The notes: generated by a model not told the origin, from the letters alone. A stretch of DNA of 64,000 nucleotides from Lederbergia panacisoli (GCF_024626525.1 NZ_JANJGU010000002.1:434001-498000); one strand, 5' to 3'; shown: positions 53,096 to 62,033, counted from the stretch's first letter. Made by a program: numbers and translations.

Positions 53096-54339
53096 CCCCG
53101 ACTCCTCCCTTCTCCCTCTCCTATTCTCAAAACAATTAATTCTTTAGCAGCATTATATAGTTCCTTTTTCTCCTCTTCATCGGGTTCGATTAAATAGCGG
53201 CTTCCATATATATGCGAAAACAAGCTTGATACTGTCTGCTCAAATACACCTTCCTCCTTCATGTCTTTGACAGTTGCATTCAGATTGTTCATGAAAGAAT
53301 TCATCAATCCGGTACTAATACTATTCAATGTCCTGTGAATTGCGTAAGGCCAAACAAACATTTCCTGAAAGGTAATTCCATCTTGGAGCATCTCCAGAAA
53401 TTCTCCGTTGCCTATTACTTGCTGGATTTCATTACTTAATTGATTTGAATAATGAAGAGTGAGAGCCACCATAATAGATTGTTGGTTAGTATCTTTCATT
53501 GTGTCTATTTCTTCCTTACATTTACTATAAAGTTCTGAAAGCGTATTGTTTTCGCGGCAATAGATGTCAACACACTCCCACTTAATAGTCGCTGTTGGAA
53601 TATATGTCAGACTTGTTATCCCGTTTTTAAGTATCTCAACTTGATAACATCCTTTATCACCTTGTTCATTCCTATGTCTGCCTTGAATATTTCCCGGGTA
53701 AACAATGAAAGGTTGTTCATGTAAAACTTGTCTCATATGTATATGACCTAAAGCCCAATAATCCATTTCTTTTTGCAACAACTCTTGGATTGTAAATGGG
53801 GCATACGGCTGGTGAATGCTTTTCCCCCCTTCACAATGACCGTGTAGAAGCCCGATATGAAAATCAGCATTACCTATTTTTTGATAGTCTAAAATTTTCC
53901 GCTCGACTACGTGGCGTTCTCCGTAGCTAAAGCCGTATAAATGAACTTTATCCCCTCGCTTTGAAGTAAAAGGAATCATTTCAATTTCCTTACCGTAAAT
54001 ATGGACATTGTCCGGCATATCAAGCTTAATCCAATTTCCTTGTAAATGATCGTGATTACCGTGTAATATAAATGCGCTAATTCCTGCTTCATGGAGCCTT
54101 TCCATTTGTCTACGTAATCTTGCTTGCGCTTTAACGCTTCTATCCTCACCATCAAATAGGTCGCCTACTACAACAATAAAATCAACTTCACCTTTAATAG
54201 CGGAGTCAATTACTCTTTCAAATGCTGTAAAGGTACTTTCTTGTATATGTTTAAAAAGCTCTTTGGGAAAATGTTTTAATCCTAAAAAAGGACTATCTAA
54301 ATGTAAATCTGCAGTATGTATAAAACGAATTCCATCCAT
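53092..54339 (-). CDS. yhaO: SbcD-like DNA exonuclease YhaO
   Basis: A 415-residue calcineurin-like phosphoesterase. Metal motifs are HTADLHLD (Asp11, His13), VVGDLFDGED, LHGNHDH, LLHGHCEG and ALGHIHMR, as in Mre11/SbcD nucleases. The C-terminal third is the helical cap that would contact YhaN. The ATG at 54337-54339 follows AGAGGGA; the in-frame GTG five codons earlier overlaps that site. It overlaps yhaN by four bases. A role in double-strand break processing is inferred from family and partner. Confidence 0.92.
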   Translation of the reverse strand: MDGIRFIHTADLHLDSPFLGLKHFPKELFKHIQESTFTAFERVIDSAIKGEVDFIVVVGDLFDGEDRSVKAQARLRRQMERLHEAGISAFILHGNHDHLQGNWIKLDMPDNVHIYGKEIEMIPFTSKRGDKVHLYGFSYGERHVVERKILDYQKIGNADFHIGLLHGHCEGGKSIHQPYAPFTIQELLQKEMDYWALGHIHMRQVLHEQPFIVYPGNIQGRHRNEQGDKGCYQVEILKNGITSLTYIPTATIKWECVDIYCRENNTLSELYSKCKEEIDTMKDTNQQSIMVALTLHYSNQLSNEIQQVIGNGEFLEMLQDGITFQEMFVWPYAIHRTLNSISTGLMNSFMNNLNATVKDMKEEGVFEQTVSSLFSHIYGSRYLIEPDEEEKKELYNAAKELIVLRIGEGEGRSRG

Positions 54340-54413
54340 TTGCATCCCTCTCACTCATCGAATGTACGTTCCTATTATTATACATCAATAGTCAGTAGGA
54401 TGGAAGATGAAGC

Positions 54414-54441
54414 AAAAAAAGCTCTCACATTGGAGAGCTTT
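54414..54441 (-). terminator. Terminator of yhaX
   Basis: AAAGCTCTC (54418-54426) pairs with GAGAGCTTT (54433-54441), followed on the minus strand by seven T. Confidence 0.82.
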
Positions 54442-54450
54442 CATAAAAGT

Positions 54451-55317
54451 TTATTTTAATACATTGATTTTCTTCAAAAATTCAAGTTTATATTGCTTGC
54501 GAAAATGTTCTTTTACCATATATGCCACACCGTTGTCATTATTTGTTCTTGTGTTCCAATTTGCTTCGGAACGAACTATTGCTGGTGCATTTCCCATCGC
54601 GACTCCCAGACCAGCCCATTGCACAAGGGGAAGGTCATCAATTCCAGCACCAATTGCCACAACCTCGTCTCTTTTAATACCATATTGTTCACATAAGTAT
54701 TTGACTCCATTTAACTTTGAGACTCCAGCTGCAACAATGTCAAGCCTCTTATCACCAACTTCTATACAGATAACCTCATCATACATTTCTTCAATCGCTT
54801 TTTTTGCATCAGATAAATTTCCTTTGTTTTCAAAAATAGCTTCTATTTTAGGAGGTGATACCGGCTCCTCTTGTAGTTTTTCACTAAGATGATCAACGTA
54901 TTGCTCAGAATATGAAAAGCGGCTCGTTCTTTGAAATACAACCTTTGCTAATATATTTTCCGGCAACTTCACTTTATTCCCTAATGAGAATTGTTCATGC
55001 ACAAGCTTAATTTGGCATGAAAATGATTCAAGAAATGTAGTTATTTCACTAGTAATTTTTTCATGTATCCTATTTACATATACAGGCTTATTTAATTCCT
55101 TTGCGATATATCCACCTTGGTGCGAAACGATGTGGTTATCAACTTTTAATGTTTTAGCCACCCTTTTCGCGGCCGGGAAGTTTTTGGATGTGGCTAATAT
55201 GACTTTAATGTCTTTTGACTGTGCAAAATCAATTGCTTCACGTGTCATTTTATTTATGCGGCCATTATCCTGTAATAATGTACCGTCAATGTTTAATACA
55301 AGCATTTTATAAACCAT
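54451..55317 (-). CDS. yhaX: HAD superfamily (Cof-type) protein YhaX with altered catalytic residues
   Basis: A 288-residue Cof/IIB-type HAD protein of the YhaX group. Motif I reads LVLNIDGTLL, so the nucleophile position is Asn9 in place of Asp, with the second Asp11 kept. Motif II Thr/Ser is in ILATSKN, motif III Lys in the KLNGVKYL region, and motif IV is GAGIDDLP where GDGxND is usual, so its first Asp is Ala. With both changes, phosphatase activity by the normal mechanism is unlikely. The GGGGGG site precedes the ATG. It is a single gene between yhaO and yheA. Confidence 0.85.
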   Translation of the reverse strand: MVYKMLVLNIDGTLLQDNGRINKMTREAIDFAQSKDIKVILATSKNFPAAKRVAKTLKVDNHIVSHQGGYIAKELNKPVYVNRIHEKITSEITTFLESFSCQIKLVHEQFSLGNKVKLPENILAKVVFQRTSRFSYSEQYVDHLSEKLQEEPVSPPKIEAIFENKGNLSDAKKAIEEMYDEVICIEVGDKRLDIVAAGVSKLNGVKYLCEQYGIKRDEVVAIGAGIDDLPLVQWAGLGVAMGNAPAIVRSEANWNTRTNNDNGVAYMVKEHFRKQYKLEFLKKINVLK

Positions 55318-55407
55318 GGTGTCCCCCCTTATCGTGCAAGATATAACATTTCTATCTTATATTTATGTACTTTGATTTGAGGATAGAACATGGTTATCAA
55401 AGAAAGC

Positions 55408-55443
55408 GAAAACGGCACTTCCCTTAGAAAGCGCCGCTTTTTC
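55408..55443 (-). terminator. Terminator of the yheBA unit
   Basis: An imperfect stem (AACGGCACTT at 55411-55420 with AAGCGCCGCTT at 55429-55439) lies directly after the yheA stop; the minus strand continues CCGTTTTC. Confidence 0.55.
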
Positions 55444-55797
55444 TTATCCATTCATAGATCCATATAATTCATCAAGTGGTTTCATAATGATTTTATTTAA
55501 TTCATTGATCGCCATACTCATTCTTTGTTCAGCTTCCATTAACCTTGTCACTTTTTCATTTCCTTGGACTCGGTTGGCAATTTCCTGGGCTTCCATTACT
55601 TCATCCTCCGTAATATCCCGCCCTTCCATTTGCTTTTGTTGAAGCTGCATTTGTACATTTCGAAAAGCATCAAACATAGATTTTGCAACTGCATCATTTT
55701 CAACGGCGTCATACATACTTTTCAAATTTTGAAACTCACTGCTGTTTCTCAAAGCTTTTTCAAGCTCGTAGGCATAATCATACAAATTTGTAGCCAT
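55444..55797 (-). CDS. yheA: YlbF/YmcA family protein YheA
   Basis: A 117-residue all-helical protein of the YheA/YmcA/YlbF family: NLYDYAYELEKALRNSSEF, KSMFDAFRNVQMQLQQKQM and EKVTRLMEAEQRMSMAINEL. Relatives YlbF and YmcA form the Y-complex that guides RNase Y and affects competence and sporulation; YheA itself has no defined role. GGAGG precedes the ATG. It follows yheB by 36 bp, so the pair is probably one operon. Confidence 0.9.
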   Translation of the reverse strand: MATNLYDYAYELEKALRNSSEFQNLKSMYDAVENDAVAKSMFDAFRNVQMQLQQKQMEGRDITEDEVMEAQEIANRVQGNEKVTRLMEAEQRMSMAINELNKIIMKPLDELYGSMNG

Positions 55798-55833
55798 AAG
55801 GGTAAAACCTCCTTTCTCTGCAATATTATCATA

Positions 55834-56973
55834 TTACGACGTTAACCAAACAATGATTCCTTGAATTAGGCCAATTGCACCACCGAGAATCGCTCCCAAG
55901 TACGTGATCATAACCAATTCCTTTTTCGCGATTGAGATAACAAGTTCTTCCAGACGCGGCAAGGAAAATGATTCGATTTGTTCTCTTATAATAGCCTCCA
56001 CTTGAAATCTTTCTATAATTTCACCCGAACGCTGGGCTATATAAATCCCTGCTGACTCCAATATGCGTGGGGCAAGGGTTTCTTCAAGAGTGTCTCTAAA
56101 TGGTAATATGAGTTCAGAAATATCCTGCTTAAGGAATTTTTCCGATTGGACAGTATCCTTAACAAACCTTTTTATATAAAGCAATAATTTCTCATCTTCC
56201 AATTGGTTTAGCATTTCACCTAATGGTTTGTTTTGTATTTTATTCCATTCAGACTCAATGACATTTATTAGCATTGCTTTTGTGCCAGCACTATTTAAAA
56301 ATTTTATGATTTCAGGCTGCACTTTTTCAGCCAAAGAATCGTTTCCAATAAACATTTGAATCATGTTCCAAAGTCTTCCGCGACCTTTTAGAAAATCTTC
56401 AATCATTGTTTTTATTTTGTCCTTGCCTTCAGGACTGGAAAAATATTCGCTTGTTTTTTGAATAATTTGATCCGCAGCAACAGGTATCTTTTCATGTATG
56501 CTTCCTATCAATTCTTCTGGCATGATGTCATGTATTTCCCTTTGCCAAAATTCTTGTTTTATTGATACATATTTTTTTTCAATTTTTTTGTCAATAAATG
56601 AATTAACTTTTCCAAGCGGATTCCCAATATGGAATTTTTCTAATAGCTGCTCTAATGTTATTCCCTTTTTCAAAAAACTCTTAAGTTTTCCCGTAAACCA
56701 AGTTTCCATATCATTTTTAAATGTTTCTTCTGACAACTTTTTTTGTATGCTTTCAGGTGTTACTAAATGACTTACAACCAATTTCCCTATTTGGGCTGCT
56801 AGTTCATTTTGCCGTTTTGGAATTAACCCTGGAGTAAAAGGTAGTTGCCGTTTTCCGATGAAAAATGTTTTATATGGACGAAATAACATTCTGATTGCTA
56901 AAAAATTTGTAAAACCACCAATGGCAGCTCCAATAAAAACCATAAATAATATTAACCATATTCCGTTTTGCAT
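55834..56973 (-). CDS. yheB: DUF445 family membrane protein YheB
   Basis: A 379-residue protein with one N-terminal transmembrane helix (ILFMVFIGAAIGGFTNFLAI), the DUF445 motif NFLAIRMLFRPYKTFFIGK and FTPGLIPKRQNELAAQIG, a long helical middle and one C-terminal membrane helix (ITYLGAILGGAIGLIQGII). Both ends are in the membrane. It is conserved in Bacillus next to yheA. Its role is not known; a spore-germination link is suggested for some relatives but is not visible here. Confidence 0.9.
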   Translation of the reverse strand: MQNGIWLILFMVFIGAAIGGFTNFLAIRMLFRPYKTFFIGKRQLPFTPGLIPKRQNELAAQIGKLVVSHLVTPESIQKKLSEETFKNDMETWFTGKLKSFLKKGITLEQLLEKFHIGNPLGKVNSFIDKKIEKKYVSIKQEFWQREIHDIMPEELIGSIHEKIPVAADQIIQKTSEYFSSPEGKDKIKTMIEDFLKGRGRLWNMIQMFIGNDSLAEKVQPEIIKFLNSAGTKAMLINVIESEWNKIQNKPLGEMLNQLEDEKLLLYIKRFVKDTVQSEKFLKQDISELILPFRDTLEETLAPRILESAGIYIAQRSGEIIERFQVEAIIREQIESFSLPRLEELVISIAKKELVMITYLGAILGGAIGLIQGIIVWLTS

Positions 56974-57114
56974 CTATATCATCCTCTCATGAATCACGTG
57001 TGAAGTGAAAACTGTTAAAATATAACATACTATTACGATTTGGGATACAAAAAGGATTCTTATTTTATAAAACAAATGGTGATTTTTTTGCTACAATAAA
57101 TAGGAGGTGAAATT

Positions 57115-57327
57115 ATGCTTCAACATTTCCAGTTCCGCACACTTTTTGACGAAAAAACGCTTCCAGGCTGGGTATTTTCTTTTTATTATCAACAAGTTAA
57201 ATACAAAGGGATTTATCATTCAGATGGCAGCATTGATTGGCAATCCAAATCACCCGATGAAACGGATATTATGAATTTAGAAAAACATATACATGATTTA
57301 ATGATTTATCATGTGTATGATCAATAA
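57115..57327 (+). CDS. yheE: DUF5342 family protein YheE
   Basis: A 70-residue protein: FQFRTLFDEKTLPGWVFSFY, GIYHSDGSIDWQS and HIHDLMIYHVYD follow the YheE family of Bacillus, whose function is unknown. AGGAGGTG lies seven bases before the ATG. Divergent from yheB, as in B. subtilis. The fold is probably a small beta sheet with one helix. Confidence 0.8.
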   Translation: MLQHFQFRTLFDEKTLPGWVFSFYYQQVKYKGIYHSDGSIDWQSKSPDETDIMNLEKHIHDLMIYHVYDQ

Positions 57328-57409
57328 TTTTACACAATATTTACCAAACATTAAAATGAATGTACCATACATCTTGCTTCCAAACTATTCGTAAGGAGGC
57401 TGATGGAAA

Positions 57410-57604
57410 ATGAGTAAAGATAATAAAAAAGAACACCAATTTTTACCTGACACGCAATTTGAAGGAAGAGATCAAATGTATGTTGACGTAGACAGGATGG
57501 TAAACGAAGGGATGTCCGGTGGATCCGTTCATATGCGGGCCGATTCTACTAACATTGAGGAAGCCATTGATTTTTTCCCAGAAGATGAACCAAAAGAAAT
57601 TTAG
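57410..57604 (+). CDS. Small acidic protein of unknown function
   Basis: A 64-residue hydrophilic, acidic protein: KDNKKEHQFLPDTQFEGRD, MVNEGMSGGSVHMRADSTN and EEAIDFFPEDEPKEI. AAGGAGG lies 11 bases before the ATG. I recall similar short proteins in Bacillus genomes but no assigned function. It is separated by 82 bp from yheE and 70 bp from the next gene, all on the same strand. Confidence 0.7.
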   Translation: MSKDNKKEHQFLPDTQFEGRDQMYVDVDRMVNEGMSGGSVHMRADSTNIEEAIDFFPEDEPKEI

Positions 57605-57674
57605 TAGAACCATGGTGGGCTGGCTTTATTGTCAGCCCTTCCCTATTCTAAAATTTATATAAAGAGGCGACACT

Positions 57675-58565
57675 ATGTTCAATCGATTATTACAATTATA
57701 TCCAAATGCGATATCGGCCAGTAAACCAATAGTTGATTCTAATTATTTTTGGTTAAGAAGCGATAATAACTATATTGGCATACTGAATGATGAAGTTTCC
57801 GAAAAAGAAAAAACTATATTGCGTGCCTTATTTCCGGCAGAAACGGATGAACTGCCTCCTCTTTCTATTATTGCCAAGGAATGGCGTGAGTTTTTGAAAA
57901 ATGATGGTCAACTGCCAGCTACATATACTGAAAATATTAGATTTATCCATTTCTCAATTTCAGATATTCGTGACGAATTTCTTTTTTGTGAATGGGAAGA
58001 AGCAATGAAAAGTTTATTCTCAAATGAAGTGACCATCGTACCTTTTAATAGAAATCAAGGGGTTATTATCGAAGAACAAAGTAATATATCCATTACTGAG
58101 GAAGAACTTTTTTCTGCCATTCAAGCTTTTGAAAGTGATTTTTTCTTTAAAATTCATTTTTATATCGGTCGCTTTCAGGAAACAAATCTCTCATTGAAAT
58201 CGTTATTTTCGTTAGAGCAATCCATGTTGGAATTGTCATTATCAGAACATCCTGAAGAAAGAATTTTCACTCGTGAAAAATTAATTCCATTATACTTATA
58301 TCGTTTAATTCCACATTCAGAAGGTAGAATTTTGTTTGCTGATGTACATACCCTTTTAAAGGATGATATTGAATTAGCAGAAACAATAAAGACTTATATT
58401 GAAAATCAATCAAATGCCACATTAACCGCAAAACAGCTATTTATGCATCGAAATAGCTTACAATATCGAGTTGATAAATTTATTGAAAAAACAGGAATTG
58501 ATATTAAATCATTCCACGGAGCGTTTTTTGCGTATTTAGCTTGTTTGCATATTGACGATATTTAA
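57675..58565 (+). CDS. PucR/CdaR-type helix-turn-helix regulator
   Basis: A 296-residue protein. The C-terminal HTH is TAKQLFMHRNSLQYRVDKF, followed by GIDIKSFHGAFFAYLACL, the hallmark of the PucR C-terminal domain found in CdaR/SugR-like activators. The N-terminal part (to about residue 220) is not recognised and should be the sensory region. AGAGGCGA precedes the ATG. It lies 113 bp upstream of msmX on the same strand and is a good candidate for sensing sugar status and regulating that ATPase. Confidence 0.82.
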   Translation: MFNRLLQLYPNAISASKPIVDSNYFWLRSDNNYIGILNDEVSEKEKTILRALFPAETDELPPLSIIAKEWREFLKNDGQLPATYTENIRFIHFSISDIRDEFLFCEWEEAMKSLFSNEVTIVPFNRNQGVIIEEQSNISITEEELFSAIQAFESDFFFKIHFYIGRFQETNLSLKSLFSLEQSMLELSLSEHPEERIFTREKLIPLYLYRLIPHSEGRILFADVHTLLKDDIELAETIKTYIENQSNATLTAKQLFMHRNSLQYRVDKFIEKTGIDIKSFHGAFFAYLACLHIDDI

Positions 58566-58678
58566 TGCATCCTGCCAAAAATCTATCTTTTTTTTTGTGC
58601 ACCCTGTCCATAGCCAATTGAAAGCGTATTCTGTAAACTATGAATTAAATACATTACTACTTTTAGGGGGAATTATAA

Positions 58679-59779
58679 ATGGCAGAGTTGCGCTTAGATA
58701 GTATTTATAAAGTATATGATAACAAAGTTACAGCTGTTGAAGATTTCAATCTTCATGTTAAAGACAAAGAATTTATCGTATTCGTAGGTCCATCTGGTTG
58801 TGGTAAATCAACTACACTACGTATGATCGCTGGACTAGAAGAAATTACACAAGGTGATTTCTATATTGATGATAAAAGAGTAAACGACGTTGCACCTAAA
58901 GACCGCGACATCGCGATGGTGTTCCAAAACTACGCTCTTTATCCACATATGAGTGTTTATGATAATATGGCTTTTGGATTGAAACTTCGTAAAATGCCGA
59001 AAAAAGAAATTGAAGAACGTGTAAACGAAGCTGCAAAAATTCTTGGCCTAGAAAACTTCTTAGATCGTAAACCAAAAGCTCTTTCCGGTGGTCAGCGCCA
59101 ACGTGTTGCTCTTGGACGTGCAATCGTTCGTGATGCTAAAGTATTCTTGATGGACGAGCCGCTTTCTAACCTTGATGCTAAGCTTCGTGTACAAATGCGT
59201 GCTGAAATCGCAAAGCTTCACCAAAGACTACAAACGACTACTATTTACGTAACGCATGACCAAACAGAAGCAATGACGATGGCAAGCCGTATCGTTGTTA
59301 TGAAAGACGGAGTTATCCAACAAGTTGGTACTCCTAAAGAAGTATACGAAAATCCGGTTAACATTTTCGTTGGTGGCTTCATGGGTTCACCTGCAATGAA
59401 CTTCTTTAACGGAAAATTGGAAGCTGATGGTTTCTTAGTTGAAAATAAAGTTAAAGTTGCTGTACCTGAAGGCAAATTGAAAATGCTTCGCGATCAAGGA
59501 TATGTAGGAAAAGAACTAGTTCTTGGTGTCCGTCCTGAAGATATTCATGATGAGCCTGCATTCATCGAAGCTTCTCAAGGAACAAAAATTAACGTTAAGA
59601 TTGATGTTGCTGAGCTTACTGGTGCGGAAACAATGTTATATGCTGCAATCGGTAATACAGACTTCATTTCAAGAATTGACGCAAGAACAATTGTAGAGCC
59701 TGGCCAAACAATCGACCTTGCTTTTGATATGAACAAAGCTCATTTCTTTGATATTACAACTGAACAAAGAATTCGCTAA
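58679..59779 (+). CDS. msmX: Multi-sugar ABC transporter ATPase MsmX (UgpC type)
   Basis: A 366-residue CUT1-type ATPase. Walker A is GPSGCGKST (37-45), the signature LSGGQRQRVALGRAI, Walker B VFLMDEPLSNLD, and the switch His lies in YVTHDQTEA. The C-terminal third (from about 240) is the regulatory OB-fold pair typical of MalK/UgpC, ending with FDITTEQRIR. MsmX serves several sugar importers in Bacillus, so it need not have its own permease genes nearby, and none are present. A GGGGGG site precedes the ATG. Codon use is biased to highly expressed codons. Confidence 0.93.
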   Translation: MAELRLDSIYKVYDNKVTAVEDFNLHVKDKEFIVFVGPSGCGKSTTLRMIAGLEEITQGDFYIDDKRVNDVAPKDRDIAMVFQNYALYPHMSVYDNMAFGLKLRKMPKKEIEERVNEAAKILGLENFLDRKPKALSGGQRQRVALGRAIVRDAKVFLMDEPLSNLDAKLRVQMRAEIAKLHQRLQTTTIYVTHDQTEAMTMASRIVVMKDGVIQQVGTPKEVYENPVNIFVGGFMGSPAMNFFNGKLEADGFLVENKVKVAVPEGKLKMLRDQGYVGKELVLGVRPEDIHDEPAFIEASQGTKINVKIDVAELTGAETMLYAAIGNTDFISRIDARTIVEPGQTIDLAFDMNKAHFFDITTEQRIR

Positions 59780-59794
59780 TATCCTTATATATCA

Positions 59795-59826
59795 AACCCC
59801 TGCCTAAAATTAGGCAGGGGTTTTTT
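59795..59826 (+). terminator. Terminator of msmX
   Basis: AACCCCTGCCTAA pairs with TTAGGCAGGGGTT (59795-59807 and 59810-59822), followed by T residues. Confidence 0.9.
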
Positions 59827-59894
59827 AATGTAAAGGAAAGCATACTATTTTTAGAAAAATAATTTTATTGGTGAAAATTCCCTTAGAGATGCAC

Positions 59895-59924
59895 GCATAT
59901 TTTAATGTAAAAAAAATCATAATA
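59895..59924 (+). promoter_or_regulatory. Sigma-G type promoter of the ssp gene
   Basis: GCATA at 59895-59899 and CATAATA at 59918-59924 are separated by 18 bp and fit the forespore sigma-G consensus (GCATR and CATnnTA). The start of transcription would lie near 59931, giving a leader of about 110 bases. Confidence 0.65.
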
Positions 59925-59950
59925 CAAAATACAAACGGATCATTTACCGA

Positions 59951-60009
59951 TGGGTTAACTAAGATGGCACAGTTATTGTGCGCCGGTGCAATTCCGGCTA
60001 ACCCAACCA
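59951..60009 (+). ncRNA. tRNA-like fold with encoded CCA in the leader of the ssp gene
   Basis: A perfect 7-bp acceptor-like stem (TGGGTTA 59951-59957 with TAACCCA 59999-60005) is followed by A and CCA. Immediately 5' of the 3' strand is a T-arm-like hairpin with a 5-bp stem (GCCGG/CCGGC) and 7-base loop TGCAATT, which agrees with the T-loop at 6 of 7 positions. Between is one hairpin GCACA-GTTAT-TGTGC. The piece is about 17 bases too short for a normal tRNA, lacking one arm, and has no proper anticodon loop. It is therefore a tRNA-like element or tRNA remnant, not a working tRNA. Confidence 0.6.
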
Positions 60010-60041
60010 ATACTATATTTCACAACAAGGAGATGACACAA

Positions 60042-60245
60042 ATGGCTAACAGCAATTCAAACCAACTTGTAGCTCCAGGTGCACAACAAGCTATTGATCA
60101 AATGAAATTTGAAATCGCATCTGAATTTGGAGTAAACCTTGGTGCGGATACAACTTCACGTGCTAACGGATCCGTTGGTGGGGAAATTACTAAGCGTTTA
60201 GTACAAATGGCTGAACAACAGCTTGGCGGTTTTTCTTCTCACTAA
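60042..60245 (+). CDS. Small acid-soluble spore protein, alpha/beta type
   Basis: A 67-residue protein: [34 protein letters not shown] and [20 protein letters not shown] are the two conserved SASP regions, with the GPR protease site at EIASEF. These proteins coat DNA in dormant spores, protect it from UV and are degraded at germination. AAGGAG lies nine bases before the ATG at 60042. The gene has a sigma-G-like promoter and an unusually structured leader. Which ssp paralogue it is cannot be told, so no symbol is given. Confidence 0.95.
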   Translation: MANSNSNQLVAPGAQQAIDQMKFEIASEFGVNLGADTTSRANGSVGGEITKRLVQMAEQQLGGFSSH

Positions 60246-60270
60246 CACATAATTTAATAATAATGGAAAA

Positions 60271-60299
60271 GCCCTCGGTGTAACCCGGGGGCAGTTTAT
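60271..60299 (+). terminator. Probable terminator of the ssp gene
   Basis: GCCCTCGG (60271-60278) pairs with CCGGGGGC (60285-60292), including a T-G pair; the tail AGTTTATTG is only partly T-rich. Confidence 0.55.
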
Positions 60300-60307
60300 T
60301 GTATTTC

Positions 60308-60546
60308 TTGTCTAGCTCTAGCACCTATCAACTAGCAAACTTCTTGTCTTTTTCCTACGATAAGTTAACATCAGGTGAAATTTGAAGTGCCAATTTCACT
60401 AACTCGTCCCTCGTCGTGTTTCCTTTATCTCAGTCAAAGGCCAAAAGAGGAACGTCGACTAAAACCGCCACGTCCTGTGGCGACGTCGACGGACCCGCAT
60501 CCTGCGGGCCTGTACGTCGATGAGCAAGGTGCTTTCGCTTTTCCTA
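60308..60546. repeat. Dispersed Bacillaceae-type intergenic repeat
   Basis: CTTGTCTAGCTCTAGCACC at the left and, on the minus strand, GTAGGAAAAGCGAAAGCACC then CTTGCTCATCGACGTACAGG at the right are the type of sequence I know as an abundant intergenic element of Bacillus-related genomes. Inside are the GC-rich hairpins GCCACGTCCTGTGGC and CCCGCATCCTGCGGG. TTTTTCCTACGA near 60351 and TTTTCCTACAGA at 60539 look like a direct repeat. The right end coincides with the fumC stop codon. Confidence 0.6.
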
Positions 60547-61926
60547 CAGATTCACCATTTTACTAGGTACAATCCATTCATCGTATTGTTCTTCTGTTAC
60601 ATACCCCGTTTTAATTGCAGCCTCTTTTAAAGTTGAACCTTCTTTAAATGCAAGCTTTGCAATCTCTGCGGCTTTTTCATATCCAATGTAAGGATTCAAA
60701 GCCGTAACAAGCATTAATGAGCGATTTACATTTTCTTCAATAACGCCTACATTCGGTTCAAGTCCTTGTACACAGTTAACATCAAATGAAATCATTCCAT
60801 CCGCGAGCAAATGAACAGATTGCAAGAAATTATAGATGATTACTGGTTTATAAACATTAAGCTCAAAGTTACCTTGGCTAGCACCAAACCCAATAGCTGC
60901 ATCATTTCCAAATACTTGGACTGCAACCATCGTCAACGCTTCACTTTGCGTTGGATTTACCTTGCCAGGCATGATAGAACTACCAGGCTCATTTGCAGGA
61001 ATGGAAATTTCGCCAATTCCACTTCTTGGTCCACTTGCCAACCAGCGGACATCATTGGCAACTTTTGTTAAATCAGCAGCTAATCCTTTTAATGCACCGT
61101 GAACGTATACAATTTCATCATGACTTGTAAGAGCATGGAATTTATTATCAGATGAAACAAATGAATATCCTGTTTGTTCTTTAAGCTGGTCTGCAACCAT
61201 ATCTCCAAATTTAGGATCAGCATTAATACCAGTACCGACAGCGGTTCCACCGATGGCAAGGTTAAGTAAATGCTCCGCACTTTCTTTGATCATTTTTTCA
61301 CTTTTATCCAACATAGCGCGCCAACCGCTTATTTCTTGTCCAAGGGTAATCGGTGTAGCATCTTGCAAATGGGTACGGCCGATTTTGATAATATTCATAT
61401 AAGCTTCTTCTTTTTTTAGAAGTGTTTGCTTCAACTGATCAATCGCAGGTAATAATCGATTGCTTATATCGTCATAGGCAGCTACATGCATAGCAGTTGG
61501 AAATGTATCATTCGAACTTTGTGACATATTAATATCATCGTTCGGATGGATTTTTTCATCAGAACCTTGTTCTTTTAACAGTTCATTTCCACGTCTTGCC
61601 ACAACTTCATTCACATTCATATTTGATTGTGTACCACTTCCTGTTTGCCATACTACAAGTGGAAAATGGTCATTAAATTTACCTGCCAATACTTCATCAC
61701 ATGCCCCTGAAATAGCAGATGTTTTAGCAGCTGATAATTTCCCTAGTTTATTGTTGGCAACAGCTGCTGCTTTCTTTAATTGAGCAAACGCTCTAATGAC
61801 TTCAATTGGCATTTTCTCGTTGCCGATTTTAAAATTTTCTTTACTTCTTTGTGTTTGTGCTCCCCAATATTTGTCTTGGGGTACTTTTATTTCACCTATT
61901 GTATCTTTTTCAATGCGATATTCCAT
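60544..61926 (-). CDS. fumC: Class II fumarate hydratase FumC
   Basis: A 460-residue enzyme that interconverts fumarate and malate in the TCA cycle. The superfamily signature [16 protein letters not shown] is present, with [14 protein letters not shown] and [16 protein letters not shown], which hold the catalytic residues. The ATG at 61924-61926 follows AGGAGG and is preferred to the longer frame. It corresponds to CitG of B. subtilis. The stop codon TAG lies at the edge of a dispersed repeat, which may supply the transcript end because no separate terminator is seen. Confidence 0.95.
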   Translation of the reverse strand: MEYRIEKDTIGEIKVPQDKYWGAQTQRSKENFKIGNEKMPIEVIRAFAQLKKAAAVANNKLGKLSAAKTSAISGACDEVLAGKFNDHFPLVVWQTGSGTQSNMNVNEVVARRGNELLKEQGSDEKIHPNDDINMSQSSNDTFPTAMHVAAYDDISNRLLPAIDQLKQTLLKKEEAYMNIIKIGRTHLQDATPITLGQEISGWRAMLDKSEKMIKESAEHLLNLAIGGTAVGTGINADPKFGDMVADQLKEQTGYSFVSSDNKFHALTSHDEIVYVHGALKGLAADLTKVANDVRWLASGPRSGIGEISIPANEPGSSIMPGKVNPTQSEALTMVAVQVFGNDAAIGFGASQGNFELNVYKPVIIYNFLQSVHLLADGMISFDVNCVQGLEPNVGVIEENVNRSLMLVTALNPYIGYEKAAEIAKLAFKEGSTLKEAAIKTGYVTEEQYDEWIVPSKMVNL

Positions 61927-62004
61927 ATGTATAGTCCTCCTATTTCTCATTTACACAATTTCTATTTTCTCATAATTAGTAAGAATTTTCATCCACTAAC
62001 ATAT

Positions 62005-62033
62005 AAAAAATCAGGGTCCGATGTCCGGCCCCT
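62005..62033 (-). terminator. Terminator of the penicillin-binding protein gene
   Basis: AGGG-CCG and CGG-CCCT pair with one internal mismatch (62013-62033), followed on the minus strand by GATTTTTT. It overlaps the stop codon of the gene. Confidence 0.65.

Noticed and set aside
59951-60009. Functional tRNA gene
   Set aside because: It is about 17 bases too short, has no D-arm plus anticodon-arm pair, and the only internal loop lacks U33 and a readable anticodon.
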